A stretch of 64,000 nt of DNA from Podocnemis expansa (GCA_007922195.1 ML681990.1:35682109-35746108), one strand, 5' to 3'; numbered from the stretch's first letter, positions 42,831-54,850 are shown. Notes: generated by a model not told the origin, from the letters alone. Numbers and translations are program-made.

Positions 42831-45233
42831 GTAAGTATTAGAACTGTGACTGATTGCTCAAATCATAGAGTCATCACATGATCCCTTCCCTTTTGTATTT
42901 CCCATATTAATGATCAATTTTGTGTGAAGTTGAATAGGACACATACTTTCTTATTTTAGTGTTTAAAAATAATGTGTATAATGTACTTTGCTGATTTTGG
43001 GACAATGTTAACATTTGATGAGCTTACTGGAGAACAATAATACACAGTGATGGAAAAATCTTGTCATATATACACATGTAGGGTTACAGTGAGGTGACAG
43101 ATGTCTGCCATGATGTGATTAAGATACATGGAGTAAAAACTTGGTGCCACTGAAGACAGCAGTAGTTCTGGCACTGGCCTCAGAAGGGTCAGGGTTCCAC
43201 ACACAGCACAGGACTTTGAGCAGAATTAGATATCGGAAAATGCATCTTTCTGTTTTTCAATAACTTGACTAATTGTAACAAATGAAGTTCTTCACATTGA
43301 GCCATGAGGTGTCTATATCATGAGACTATATAAGGGTATATGAACTGGTATTAAAGGGTGTTTGAACTTCCAAGTTTTTGCAGGACTCCTATTTCCCACT
43401 GCTGCTGGAGTGAAAGAAAGGCAGAAATATTCTTGGAAAAGTTGAGAAAAAGCTGTAGCCTGTTGTTTCTTTTCATACTCCATTTGAAAATTATGGGGGA
43501 AGAATTAAATTCCTCTGATGTTTTCTTTTGTAGAAAACAGCTAACAATCTAAAAAAGATTAATAGAAAATTTCAGCTGCCCTCTGGAGGTAGATACCAGT
43601 GGGCCGTATAACACACAGAACACAACAATGCTGAGCATAAAAACTACATTGGGTTGATGTCGTCCTTTTTGCATTCTGACTTGGTTTGTAGCATTTAAAA
43701 ATGTTCTTTTGTTGACAATGAGTCCAATCCTAAAGTCTATATGCTCAAAACTCCTAGTGACTCCAAGCAATCCACAAGAATCTTAGAATATTGAAACACA
43801 AGATATGTCTTAATGATTTTATGTTTTGAAGAGCTTTATTCACAGTTCGAGGTAGCATTTGCCTACAGTTACCATACAGTATTATAGGAGATATTACTGC
43901 TTCCCCTGTATTTAGGAAAAGAATTAAATGAATCAACAGCTAGCAGATATTCAAGCTCTGTATTTAAGTCAAGTACATGGTTGCAGTCTAGTTCCTAGTG
44001 GACAGGTGTCCGTATCTCAAAAGCCACTGTCAATATTGCTGCAGTTGTTAACCATGGAAGCTCCCAAGATTGATTGGACATGGAGACAGAATCATCCTCT
44101 CAGTGTCACAGATGGTCCCTTTACCAGGTCAAGGTACATTCTAGCCACCAATTCGTCTTTGTAATTAAAAAAGTATTCAGAAAACTGTAGAAGTAGGTTC
44201 TACATCCAGATAAGCTAGTTCAGGACCAAATGGTCAGGGGAGACGTAAGAGTTGATACAGAAATGAGTCATCCAGAAGATGTAAATCTCATCTATGTGAC
44301 CTTGACTCCTAACCTGGCATGCTACATTCACGGCTAAATTGTAGCACTTCCACCTCTGAGCCAGGAACTCAAAAGAACTACTGATCCAGTAGTGCAGCTT
44401 TAGAGAAAGCAACTTTCTCATCATTTGGATGAGCCATTATATTGTAGAGTAGTTCGCTTTGCAGATCTGATGGCTTCTCAGGTGGGTTTTAAAGACTGCC
44501 TGATACCTTTTCCACAAGAGCAAACCCTTGATGTTTTGGCCTTTGTACAGCAGGCTGTAATATTCCAGGCAGCGGGTGAGTTATTGCTGAGTCCATAATT
44601 ACAAAAGCCCCAAAGCAATGGATGAGCACCTTTTAAAAAACTGGAACAGACAATAGCTGCCACATTAGCCTGCACTGTCACGGCACTCCTGTTATACAAC
44701 TCATTAAACATGGTTAGGTGCTGAGCCAGACCTCCCTTCATATATCCTAGTTATTAGAGCATTCAATAGACTCTGTATCCTGTGTCCACTTGGTGTAACT
44801 TTTTGGATTCTCCTGTGGACAGAAGTCAAAGTAGGCCAGTATATGACAATACAGCATATCAGCAGTTGGTTCTTCCACTACAGTCTCTAAAGCAAAGGAG
44901 AAGACACCTAAGGGTGTCCTCTCTCTATGTCTGGCAGATGAGGTTTAACTCCCCATCTTTTAATCAGATCTTTAGTGTGACTTCAATGGAGTTCTCTGTT
45001 GACACAAATACATTGTACAAGGGGATCTGATTGTAGATTTCTATTTTAAGTTCTTTCCTTGCTCCACTGCTTTGCTCCATGTTACGAAGTTCATGTCCTA
45101 ATCCCAGTTCCACCACAGAGTTGCAATCAGCTAGGCTCTTTGGTTTGGTTTGGTTTTTTTGGTAATTTAAGCTCTGCTTCTAAGAAAAATAGCAAAAACC
45201 CAGCATTGTTGCTTTCTTTTATCTTTAAATTAG
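42831..45233 (+). other. putative intron of the THAP-like gene
   Basis: Begins gtaagt and ends tttaaattag. About 2.4 kb of AT-rich sequence with no recognisable exon or young repeat. Short frames inside (for example 43358-43552) show no motifs. Confidence 0.45.
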
Positions 45234-45398
45234 ACAGACCACTGTTACTATATCACAGACAGTCCAAAAACTCTGAAGAGGAAATTGGATGAACTTTTAG
45301 AAGAGAATCACAAACTCAGAAGAAAATTAAGGAATGCTTCTGATCAAGAAGAGACACTCCATAAAAATGGGAAACGTCTTGGACAAGCTGCACTCTAA
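45234..45398 (+). CDS. terminal coding exon of a THAP-like host gene (putative)
   Basis: Acceptor ttatctttaaattag, then 54 codons and a TAA stop at 45396-45398. The peptide starts TDHCYYITDSPKTLKRKLDE and continues LLEENHKLRRKLRN, an amphipathic, Lys/Glu/Leu-rich helix likely to form a coiled coil. DHCY fits the [DE]HxY host-cell-factor (HCF-1) binding motif that stands just before a coiled coil in THAP proteins. The DSPK.LK.KLD block also resembles what I recall of the THAP6 C-terminus. THAP proteins are nuclear zinc-finger DNA-binding regulators; the THAP domain itself would be in upstream exons not seen here. The stop is immediately followed by a SINE/CR1 tail. A retrocopy is unlikely, since the exon joins an intron with consensus splice sites. 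Gene identity is not certain. Confidence 0.6.
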   Translation, partial: TDHCYYITDSPKTLKRKLDELLEENHKLRRKLRNASDQEETLHKNGKRLGQAAL

Positions 45399-45435
45399 AG
45401 ACTCGATGATCTCATGAGGTCCCTTCCAGCCCTAT
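45399..45435 (+). repeat. SINE/CR1 tail fragment directly after the stop codon
   Basis: gactcgatgatctcatgagg followed by tcccttccagccctatga equals the tail of the SINE at 15166-15275. No tRNA-like head is visible, so only the 3' part is present. It lies in the predicted 3' UTR. Confidence 0.8.
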
Positions 45436-45462
45436 GACTTGACTTGACTTGACTTGACTTGA
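45436..45462 (+). repeat. (GACTT)5 microsatellite
   Basis: Five tandem GACTT units follow the SINE tail and probably grew from its terminal repeat. Confidence 0.92.
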
Positions 45463-45619
45463 CATGTTATCAAGGGAAGTAACATGATTGTTAGATGTGT
45501 GCAAAGGGCATGGTCTGAATGATGGGTCTTCTCTCCCTCTGCAACCAGCTGTTGAATAAGAAATGTTCAACAATGTTTATTCTTATGCATGTCATTTTTT
45601 TGAGTCTCTATGTTAAGTA

Positions 45620-45625
45620 AATAAA
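45620..45625 (+). promoter_or_regulatory. AATAAA poly(A) signal of the THAP-like gene
   Basis: gtaaataaaaagacatg lies about 220 bases after the stop codon, a normal distance for a short 3' UTR. A T-rich stretch (atgtttttattat) follows at about 45648. Confidence 0.5.
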
Positions 45626-45894
45626 AAGACATGTAAACAATGTTGATGTTTTTATTATAAAAGACAGAAACTTCAAAGTTAAGATTGGCACTTGTGTTAT
45701 TGAGGGAGAGAATGTCTGCCTTATCTTTTAATTCCCTGTCTCTTCATTGTTCCACATTATGATTCTTTTTTAGATAGACAGTTACATGGAGGGTGGATGG
45801 GAGTTTTAGCAGTTTTTTAAAATCTTCTGTAGACTTTTACTAAGTGAGTAGTATTGACTCAGAGACAGCCATGGTTTTTTGAAATGCTCTACAA

Positions 45895-46071
45895 CAGTGG
45901 TTCTCAATCTTTTGTGGGTTGTGACACACTTGGTGGCATATTGTGACCCTACAGAACACACCAGCCCGAACCTCCAAGCTGAATCCAGCCATTTTCCTAG
46001 CTCTCCGTGACACACTTACCACTGTGTGGCGACACAGTAATGTGTCCCAACAGAGTGGTTGAGAACCACTG
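45895..46071. mobile_element. hAT MITE, 177 bp
   Basis: CAGTGGTTCTCAATC on the left and GGTTGAGAACCACTG on the right are inverted copies (14 of 15). The flanks CTCTACAA and CTCTAGTG share 5 of 8 bases. The subterminal phrases gtgacacac and cgacacagtaatgtg suggest a Charlie-like family. It is non-coding. Confidence 0.75.
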
Positions 46072-48546
46072 CTCTAGTGTATTACTTAATTACTATTCAT
46101 AAATTTCTTCAAGCCTGCCAGGTTTGGAAACCTCTAGTCAAATAAATGTGTTGCAGCATTTATGAAAAAAAATTGTTTCATACTGTATCTTTTTATATTT
46201 AACTAATGTGCTAGACTAGTTGAGGTATAAGAACATTTTTAATGGAAAGACTGTGAAAAGACCACATTATGACTTAAACTTCTTATGCAGCTCCTCCAAA
46301 ATTTCTGGAAGTAAAAACTTCATGGCACCTCCAGCTATCACTGTTTTTGCTTTAAGCACCCACTTTATTCATTTTGTCTCCCACCCCCATCTCATGTCTC
46401 TTTTAAAATGCATTAATTTCTAGAGATACAATGGTGTCATTGCAACAGCCATTCACAAGTGCCCTACAAAGTCAGTTTACATAATGGTTTGAAATTTTTT
46501 TTCTGAAAGATTGGAGTTTAACTATCATTAAAGCTTGTGATCACACATGTAGTAATGTGCGTGTATAAAACTAAATAAAATTTAATATAGTTGATCCAAA
46601 CTAATTTTAATCCATTGTATCAGTACCTATTTCTGATATCTATATTGCATGCTACATTAGAACATATTAAAATTCATTATGAAGAATAACTACTGTGTAT
46701 GTGCAGAATTAAGTCTTCACATAGGTTGCCCACCCATGTAGGGGCCTACTGGGGGCAAGAGGGGAATGGGGAGAGCATAAAGCATTCCAGCTAATCTGGT
46801 CTGTGAATCTAGCCTATTGACAGCCATGCAAGGCAGTCATAAATTATGTAGTCCCCAGGGCTGTTCAGACTTATACCAGGCATTGCACTGGGCTCCCAGA
46901 GTAGTCCAGAATTAGGTAAGTGCCAAGATGATATTTTAGCTATCTAAGCACTTCCCCTGCTGCGGGCTGCAGTTTCTGCACCATGCCTCTCAAGGGCACG
47001 GCATAGAATTTGTCCCTATTTGTTCAGATATTGAGGGTCGTCCTACCAAATGGCCTTTGAAGGTGATGGGAAGACCTTCCCTGACTTTAGAGGCCTTTGG
47101 ATCAGGTTCTGCACACTCCATTGATGATCTTCAAACAGTGACCGGGGGAACATGCATTTTTTTCAGACTTGTGGTTTTCCAGATAAACTCCTGCAGTTAA
47201 AAGTATTAATTAAAAAGCACCAACTAAAACTATTGTTTTATACAAAAAATACACATCAGGTAAAGTGATTGGTGTCTATCACACTAGTCTTTTCTTATCT
47301 AAGAACAGAAGTTGTCAGAACATTATACAAATACCAACCCTCCATCAGTCTTTGAGAGTTTGGAACACGAAAGAAATATCTTCTGATGTGTTCAGCACCA
47401 CATGCTTCAGACGTAAAAACCCAATGGACAATTTTTGCAATAACATGTTCATAAGGTAAAGCGAAAAGGGCACATGCATTTTTGCATTCAGGCCTGCTGT
47501 GGTCTCTTTTGAAAACTGACCCTAAAAAAAGGTGTGGATGTTTATATCTGTAAGATTTCCATTGAATTTCATAGCCATTGCATGGCTATAACCCTGGCAC
47601 AATGCTTAGCATCACGGGTGCAATACACAGCTCATTAGAATAATACTATTAACACATAATTAGACCACAAGTCACAGTCTAAACATTTAGGCCATTTAGA
47701 AATGTGTACAACTGAAATTAAATATGAGCTCAGTCCTTTGTTCTCTACTGGGCTGGTGGAGATGTTCTGAGCAACAGCACAAACCAGTTTGAGATAAGAT
47801 AAATGTTGCTGCAAGGTATTTTTTATGGGTGCAAGAGTGACTAAACAAGAAATAAGGGCACAAATGAAACACCAGACTCAGCACAGAGCTTCAAGACACA
47901 CACACAAAAACATTCTTCTAAAAACTGAGAAAAATTAAGATAGTACAAGAATTAATAACAGGATGAACTTTATACTGATGATAAACAATGGGATGTTCTT
48001 GATGGAACCTTTGCCTCACCTCACCCATTCTCCTCCCTCCTATTTGTTATCCCCATCAGTCTATATTATTCTGTAAACACTTCTGGAAAAGAGCTGCATC
48101 TTTATCTTTGTTCTGTAAAGCATCCATCACATCTTTGAGCCACAGTATAAATAATAACTGAAAAAGTCTGTCTGTGTAGTACAGGAAACTTCCTGTTTTA
48201 AGTCCCATTAGCCTGTGCAACAAGGGAGGCGGCAGATGAAACACTGTAACACATTTGGACCAATCCTGTACTGCCAGGGAAATGGATTAGATGAGCTAAT
48301 CGAGCTTTTCCATGTTTAATTCCTAGGATTAGCTCATGTGCATACCTCACCTACAACATTATGTGTACATGCTCACACAGAGTGTTTTGTAGACCTTTCT
48401 GCTTCTAGGTGGATCTAGGGAATAACCCAGCAGTGGAGCCAGTTCTCCCACCTTGCCAGTTGACGCTCATAAGGGAATCTCCTTCAGCTGTTCCTTCTTA
48501 AATACAAAGAAACCTTAGGGACTGGTTTCAGTGGGAGTTACATAAA
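46072..48546. other. intergenic, only short repeat echoes
   Basis: No gene is supported. The segment at 47058-47118 (gatgggaagaccttccctga, later cctttggatcagg) is the palindromic sauropsid repeat also seen at 32202. The segment at 48280-48330 (ggattagatgagctaatcga) resembles a decayed CR1 tail. Confidence 0.4.
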
Positions 48547-48605
48547 CAAGGAGTCCTGTGGCACATTTAAAGACTAACAAATTTATATATTGCATAAGCT
48601 TTCAT
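48547..48605. mobile_element. Penelope-like terminal fragment
   Basis: aacaaggagtcctgtggcac, then atttaaagactaacaaattt and attgcataagctttcatgc. Confidence 0.78.
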
Positions 48606-50559
48606 GCACAATTGATGCAATGATCAGATCCCCTGTGTTTGTTACAAGCATCTCTTTGCTAGATTGTACCAAAACCATACCTTCATTACTAAATACTGCA
48701 ATTTCACTTCATGAACTGGATGAGAGCACAAGCACTTTTGATATAGATACTTGTTCTTGCACATTTTAAATATGCTTTTTTTGCAATTATTTTTTGCATT
48801 TATCTTTACAATTAATTTTCTATAAACATTCTTGTCAGTAAAAGTTACCAGTAAGTCACCTGGTGGTTCACAGGAAGCCACCCAAAAAGTGCAAAAGCAG
48901 AGCTGGCATGAATTTCTTTTATAACTGATGCAAATATATGCAGTGCATTTTCACAGTATTCATCCATCTTTAGTTCTGATTATCACCATGATTTACTTTT
49001 ATTTCCTATTTTCCATTTAAAAAAAAACAAAACAACACCTTCATATTTAAAAAAAGATATTTTAAATAGGCCAGTTTTTAGAAAATTTGCTATGCAAGAA
49101 AATGAATAGATGCTGCAACTCAGGGACCAAAATGTGTATTATTTATATGCAGGGTGATCCCAAGCATTTATATATTGCTGGCTCTCTTTTTGGTATGAAA
49201 GCAAGAACTGACTTTTTCAGAGAGCAGCAAACACTCCCCCCCACCCCCGAAAGGGCTGTGGCTTTCTTTGTTTCTCTGCTGGTGCTGCTTTTTTTTCTTT
49301 TCTTTTTATTATTTGCAACTTAATTCTTCTCAGTGCATGTATATTAGGCTAAACTTGCATCCCAGGCGTGTGACTTACACATGCTTTTACTTTGAAATCA
49401 CTTGGACTGGGAGAAAGGATTTTGATTGACTTTAAGCATTCTAAAAGGGGAAGCTAATATTTCAATTCAGCTGAAATGACTGCTAATTTTAAACTACTCC
49501 TTTCATCTTTCTCTAGCAGAAACACACATTTTCTCCTACCATAAAATTTTCTCATAATAGAAATGAGACAGTTCCCAGGGGTGTGGTTATCAAAAAAGTA
49601 TCTCGCCCCAATCTGATTAGAGGCATGAGGCTCATGCCTCAAAATGCTCTAGGGTGTGATTACCTTATGATAACCATGCCCTCTATCATGGCTTATTGAT
49701 TAACTAATAAAGCTTCAGCATTATTATTCAGAGGAGTGACTGAGATATCAGTGGATGATCTGATTCTGGAATGGGAAAGATTCTTTCTGGCTCACCAAAC
49801 CACCTCTCTCTTGCCCTGATTATAACCTGTGTGTGAAATTAAAGGGTCAAAGGATGCCAGGTTTAGTTTTTCATTGGTGATTAGCTCACTGGTTATTAAA
49901 CCTAAAACACACCCAGAAACATACTTATTTACAGACAATTTTCTCTAGACTGTTCCCTTTCCTTTTATGTTGCACATAAAGGCTACAAAGCAGAATATGA
50001 TTTGGCTTGCTAGGTCACCTGTAATAGTCCAGGTACTAAAAGTGTCCTACACAGTAGTAAGTTAGATACTTGAATACCCAACTATTCCTGCTGTTACAGA
50101 TTTAACAATAGTTCTTGCCCAGCCTAGAACATTAGCAGCTGTTTTAACAAGAGCTGCAGGGTTAGACTGGGCAGTAGGGTAAACAACCTGTTCAGGTCAG
50201 CTTTAAATGGTGCCTGCTAGTAATGGCTCTCATTCTGAAAGACTACTATACCAGCAGGGGAATCACTTAAGAGCAGTGCACATCTGCCACAGTCCCTCCT
50301 TCTGCTTAGGGACCCTCAGCCAAAGGAGGACAAAAAAGGATGGCACAGAGCAAGCCACACATGCCCGATATTAGCTTGGATTCCGCCCGGCTGCCCACTG
50401 TAGTACTCCTGTTCCACTCATTCAATGCAGCTGTTTGGCCCATATCCACCAACAGAATGGTACAGCCAGGTCATACTAAGCACTGGAATTTAGCCCTTGA
50501 CTCCTAGTCCAGTGCCTCAATTACACAGGATGTAAAGAAAAAGTTTCTTGACACTTTAA
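48606..50559. other. intergenic, nothing recognised
   Basis: AT-rich. It contains a near-perfect palindrome at 49620-49640 but no supported gene. Confidence 0.4.
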
Positions 50560-51750
50560 GTGTTTGCTTCTTGGAACAGATAGTCCTGGAACCCAGTTGT
50601 TGATTTAGTTCTAAGTAGAGCCCAGAATCTAGTCCAAGAGGTGAACATAGCTGAACCACTTGATAATAGTGACATTAACATAATAAAATTAAACAGCCCT
50701 GTGTGGAAGAAAATCACCAACCCCATGTAGCATTCGGTTTCCAGAAGGGGAAGCCACGCAAAAATGAGGAAGTTCTGTAAACAGAAATTAAAAGGAACAG
50801 TGGCAAAGGTGAAATCCCTGCAAGTTGCATGGAAACTTTTCACCATAGAGGCTAAATTTAAATGTATGTCCAAAATTAAAAAAAAAAAAAAAAAAAAGCA
50901 AGAAAAACACAAAACGTGCCATCATAGCTAGACAACAAAGCAAAAGTGGTTAGAGGCAAAAATGCATCCTTTATAAAGGATTGGAAGTTAAATCCCATTG
51001 AGGAAAAAAGAAAGAAACAAACTCTGATAAGTGAAGTATAAAAATATAACCTGGAAGGCCAAAACGGAATTTGAAGACCAGACAAGCAAAGACTCAAAAA
51101 GTAACAGCAATTTTTTTAAAGCACATCAGAAGCAGGAGCGTCGCTGCCCCAATTCTCCACTGGGGCCCGATCCAGCCTCAGGCTCCTGCTGCCGCCTGCC
51201 TGGCTCTGGATCCCCTGGTGGGGCTGGGGCCCGGGCCGGGGCCGGAGAGGCTGGCGCTGCCACAGGTGGCCTAGCCTGAATTCCCGGCCGTGGACTGGAC
51301 TGGGAGCTGCAGGCGCCGCAACCGGCAGCCGTGCCCCAGATCTCCAGCCTGGGACGGGGCTGGGAGATGCAGGGGCTGCCCCGGACACTCGGAGCACTGG
51401 CGCTGGGACTCGGGGCATGTGCCCCGTGTTCCAGGCACCAGCAACTCCCCTGATCAGAAGAAGGATGCCTACCAAACAACCAGTGTGGCTATTTAACAAA
51501 TGAGATACAAAAGGAGCACTCAGAGAAGATGAGGCCATTCCAGCAAAACAAAATGAATTCTTTACCTCGGTCATCATGGCTGAGGATTGGAGGAAGAGTT
51601 CCAAAACTGACCCACTCTTTTTAGGGGACAAATCTGAGGAACTATCCCAGGACTTGGAACAAATTGATTAAACAGTAATAAGTCACTAGGATCGGATGAT
51701 AGTCATCCGAGAACTCTGCAGAAATTCAAATGTGAAATTGAAGAATGCAG
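50560..51750 (+). pseudogene. CR1 LINE, ORF2 middle part
   Basis: The + strand reads WNPVVDLVLSRAQNLVQEVN near 50570, then TWKAKTEFEDQTSKDSKSNS with NFFK just before a hAT MITE (51133-51452). After the MITE it continues with badly broken sequence and SLGSDDSHPRTLQKF near 51685. These are the endonuclease-to-RT linker and the start of the RT of CR1. An A19 run (50879-50897) expanded inside it. The copy resumes at 53487. Confidence 0.72.
51133..51452. mobile_element. GC-rich hAT MITE, 320 bp, inside CR1
   Basis: The flanks are identical 8-mers, ATCAGAAG (51125-51132 and 51453-51460). Termini are CAGGAGCGTCGCTGCCCC and GGCACCAGCAACTCCCCTG, an imperfect inverted pair. The inside is 70% or more GC and contrasts with the AT-rich CR1 around it. 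Frames up to 171 codons on the minus strand result from composition. Confidence 0.88.
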
Positions 51751-52189
51751 CAGAGTGCCACAAGCTCCCTGCCCTTAAGGTTGTCTGGGTGGTATCCTCA
51801 CTTTTTTATAAATGGACTTGGAGGCATCACCCTAATGCAGTCACCTATGCTGGTTTATTTATGGTGCTCAACTTCAGTTCCTACTCCCAAACCACACCTG
51901 CTTGGCTAGAGGCTCTGAGCTGTTCACCCTACCAGTTCAGGAGGCAAACTAAGGAGCCTGTAAGTTTTGAGGCTTTGTTCTTGAGCTAAGCAGAAACAGC
52001 CATATCAGGCGAGACAGCAGCCGTAAGTGGTGTGTAGTTACATAGTCATATTCCTGTTCCTGAAACTACTTCAAAACAATGTAATATCAGGCTGCTAAAA
52101 GGAGATGTTGCCCTAATGGTTCTTACCACCACCAAATAAAGAAACAAATTTTTAGCTACTTTAGTGTGCCCTGTTCTTTGACTTACACT

Positions 52190-52365
52190 CCCTTGCATCT
52201 ATCTCCTCCCATTGCATAAGTTCCCCCGTCTTCAAAGCGTTTGACAAAGTGCGATTTTTTTCCCTCGAAAACTCATGCAATAAATAAATTTGTGAATCTT
52301 TAAGTGCCACAGGACTCCTTATTTGTTTTTCTGAACTAGACTAACATGGCTGCCCCTTTGGAACA
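52190..52365. mobile_element. Penelope-like terminal fragment
   Basis: ctcccattgcataagttccc, then aaaactcatgcaataaataa, then agtgccacaggactccttat and ctagactaacatggctgccc, in inverse orientation to 33272. Confidence 0.78.
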
Positions 52366-52449
52366 TAGATACTTAAAGAAAACTTAACATTCTGTCTGGA
52401 AAGTCATCACTTATAAAAAATTGTGGTTTTAAAAGGTAAACTTCTTTTG

Positions 52450-52960
52450 TCTTTATGGTACCTACTTTTCTATTGTGTATCTGAATGATTGCTGTCTTAT
52501 TCTTCAATTGTTTGTTGTATAAATAAATGTGATCAGTTAAGGTGGGTGGATAGGATTGGTTAAAGAATTATTTTGCAATATGTGAGGATAGCTCAAAAAG
52601 TTATTGGTTAAGGTGTTGCTAACCAGGAATCAAGTTTCACTATAAAAACTGGGATCCCAAAGGGAGACTAACAGGAAGAAGGATTAGACGAGAAGACCTG
52701 AAGAAAGAAGAATCCACCTCCAAAGACTACTCAAGATCAGAACTGCTAGAATCCTTTGCATCACCAAGATGTATAGCAACCAGAATCAAGATGAGACTCA
52801 CCTTGCCTGGCTACCTGCCTGATCAGCATTGATGAGCACAGCTTTGTATACTTAGCATGAATAGTTCTAAATAAAGGCTAAGATTATCACAGTGTAATTC
52901 TCTCTCACTGGTAAAAGATCCAACAACTCACAATATTATAAGCTTGGAGCCCTATGAATT
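52450..52960 (+). mobile_element. probable solo LTR
   Basis: TATA-like ttcactataaaaactggg at about 52637 and AATAAA within gttctaaataaaggctaag at about 52868 have the spacing of a U3-R unit, followed by a short U5-like tail (cagtgtaattctctctc). TG...CA ends and a duplication were not fixed. No internal coding region is attached. Confidence 0.45.
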
Positions 52961-53486
52961 TGGGAAAGGTGTAGGTACTTCAATTCATCAGGTTAGTTTC
53001 ACCCAGAGCCCTGCAGACTGGAAATGGGTGGCTCTGAGTCCTAGAGTGTAAAAGAGCTAAGTGTAGATACCTTTTTCACAGTGTGCTACAGATTAGGAAA
53101 GAGCTATGAAATAGATAGAGTATACCTAAATTAACTGGCTTATACCTATGAATTGGGGAAAAAGTAGCTACATCTCTCTCTGGTGTGTCTCTGGTTGGTT
53201 TATATAATTCCTCCAGCAAGGGAAACAGCTGTTTCCACTTCTCCAGTCCATTGTAGGATAATTAGTGTCTCCTACTGATACCCCTGCCTAGTCCTCAGGG
53301 CTTTGTTGGCTTAGCTTACTCCTGTCTAGGAAGCTAAGAGAGCAGGAAGGGGATAGCAGAGGTGCCTAGGGGTTTAGTCTCTCCATTTTGTTCCATAGAA
53401 CTACAAACTGTGGTATGTAACCTATCATTTAAATCACCTTTGGTGCTGGATGACTGGGAATAGCTAATAACTTTTTCAAAAAGGTT

Positions 53487-54850
53487 CCTGTGGTGATCCT
53501 GGCAATTATAGGCCAGTAAGCCTATCTTCACTTGGAAACAATAGTAAAGAACAGAATTAGATCTATAAACATATAGATTAATGCAATTTGTTGTAGAAGA
53601 ATCAATATGTTTTTTGTAAAGAGAAATTATGTCTCACAAATTCAATAGAATTATTTGAGGGGGGTCAACAAGCATATTAGATTTTCAAAAATCCTCTGAC
53701 AAGGTATCTTAATAATGCTCTTAAACAAAGTAAGCTGTCATGGGTTAAGAGGGAAGGTCCTCTCCTGGGTCATTAAAAGGTAGGAAACAAAGGGTAGGAA
53801 TAAATGGTCAGGTTTCAAAATGGAGAGAGGGAAATAGTGATGTCACCCCAGGTGTCTATCCTGCAACCAGCACTGTTCAACATATTCACTAATGATCTGG
53901 AAAAAAGGGAAAACATTCATGTAAAATCTTCAGATGATTAAAAAAAAAAAAAACTACTAAAGATGGCTAAGTCTAACACAGACTATGAAGATTTACAAAG
54001 GGATCTCACAATGAGGTGACTGGGCAACAAAATGGAAGATGAAATTCAATATTAAGTGCAAAGTAATGTACATTGGAAAACATAATGCCACCTCTGTATA
54101 CAAAATGATGGGGTCTAAGTTAGCTGTTACCACTCAAGAAAGCAATCTTGGAGTCTCTGTGGATAGTCCTTTGAAAACACCCACTCAGCTTATTTTTGAC
54201 TGGCACTTCACACTAACAGAATGTTGGAATCATTAGGAAGGGAACAGTTAATACTATTTTCAGATCTCGTCACCCCCTCTCATAAATGATGTATTGGAAC
54301 TGGAAAAAAGTACAAGAAAGGGGAACAAAAAACGGCTTAGAAGTATGGAACAGGTTCCATACAAGAAGAGATTAATAAAACTGGGACTTTTCGGAGACTG
54401 GGACTGGTACTCATAGACAGCTAAGAGGGGAGATAATAGAGGTCTATAAAGTCATGACAGATGTGGAAAAAGTAAACAAGGGAGTATTCTTTACTGTTTC
54501 TCATAACCTGAGAATGAAGAGGTCACCAAATGATATTAACAGGCATCAGGTATACAATGAACAAAATGAAGTATTTCTTCACTCAGTGGACAGTCAACCT
54601 CTAGAAGGCCAAGATTATAACAGGATTAAAAACTAGATGAATTCATGGACAATAGGTCCATCAGTGGCTATTTACCCAAGCTAGGTAAGGATGCAAAACA
54701 ATGCTCTGAAGCAACAGGAGATGGATTACTTGATGATTGTCTGTTCTGTTCATTCCCTTTGAAGCACCTGGCATTGATCTATTGAAAGACAGGATACTGA
54801 GCTAGATGGACCATTGGTCTGACCAAGTGTGGCCATTCTTGTATTCTTCT
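53487..54850 (+). pseudogene. CR1 LINE, RT C-terminal part and 3' UTR
   Basis: It starts with GDPGNYRPVSLSSLGN, the conserved RT block that should directly follow the part ending near 51750. Later come LQPALFNIFTNDLEK near 53870, MKFNIKCKVMYIGKHNAT (54039-54236) and QESNLGVSVDSPLK. The 3' end reads gatactgagctagatggacc, then attggtctgaccaagtgtgg and ccattcttgtattctt, the tail of an old CR1 subfamily different from those at 10019 and 36690. An A13 run at 53940 sits in the position of the catalytic box. Stops are frequent. Confidence 0.82.

Larger units (their letters stand above)
51751..53486. other. 1.7-kb block inserted into the CR1 copy
   Basis: It separates two parts of the same CR1 ORF2. 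It contains an unrecognised stretch with AATAAA near 52134, a PLE terminal fragment (52190-52365) and an LTR-like unit (52450-52960), followed by about 500 bases with nothing recognised. Confidence 0.55.

Noticed and set aside
45234..45398. Exon as a processed retrocopy
   Set aside because: It is preceded by a good acceptor and pairs in phase with a separate exon 2.4 kb upstream with a strong donor; there is no A-tail or flanking duplication.
45436..45462. Direct repeats as a CRISPR-like array
   Set aside because: Five 5-base units with no spacers; it is a microsatellite grown from a SINE tail.
51116..51631. Minus-strand frame of 171 codons
   Set aside because: Most of it lies in a GC-rich hAT MITE where stop codons are rare, and it crosses the MITE borders into CR1.
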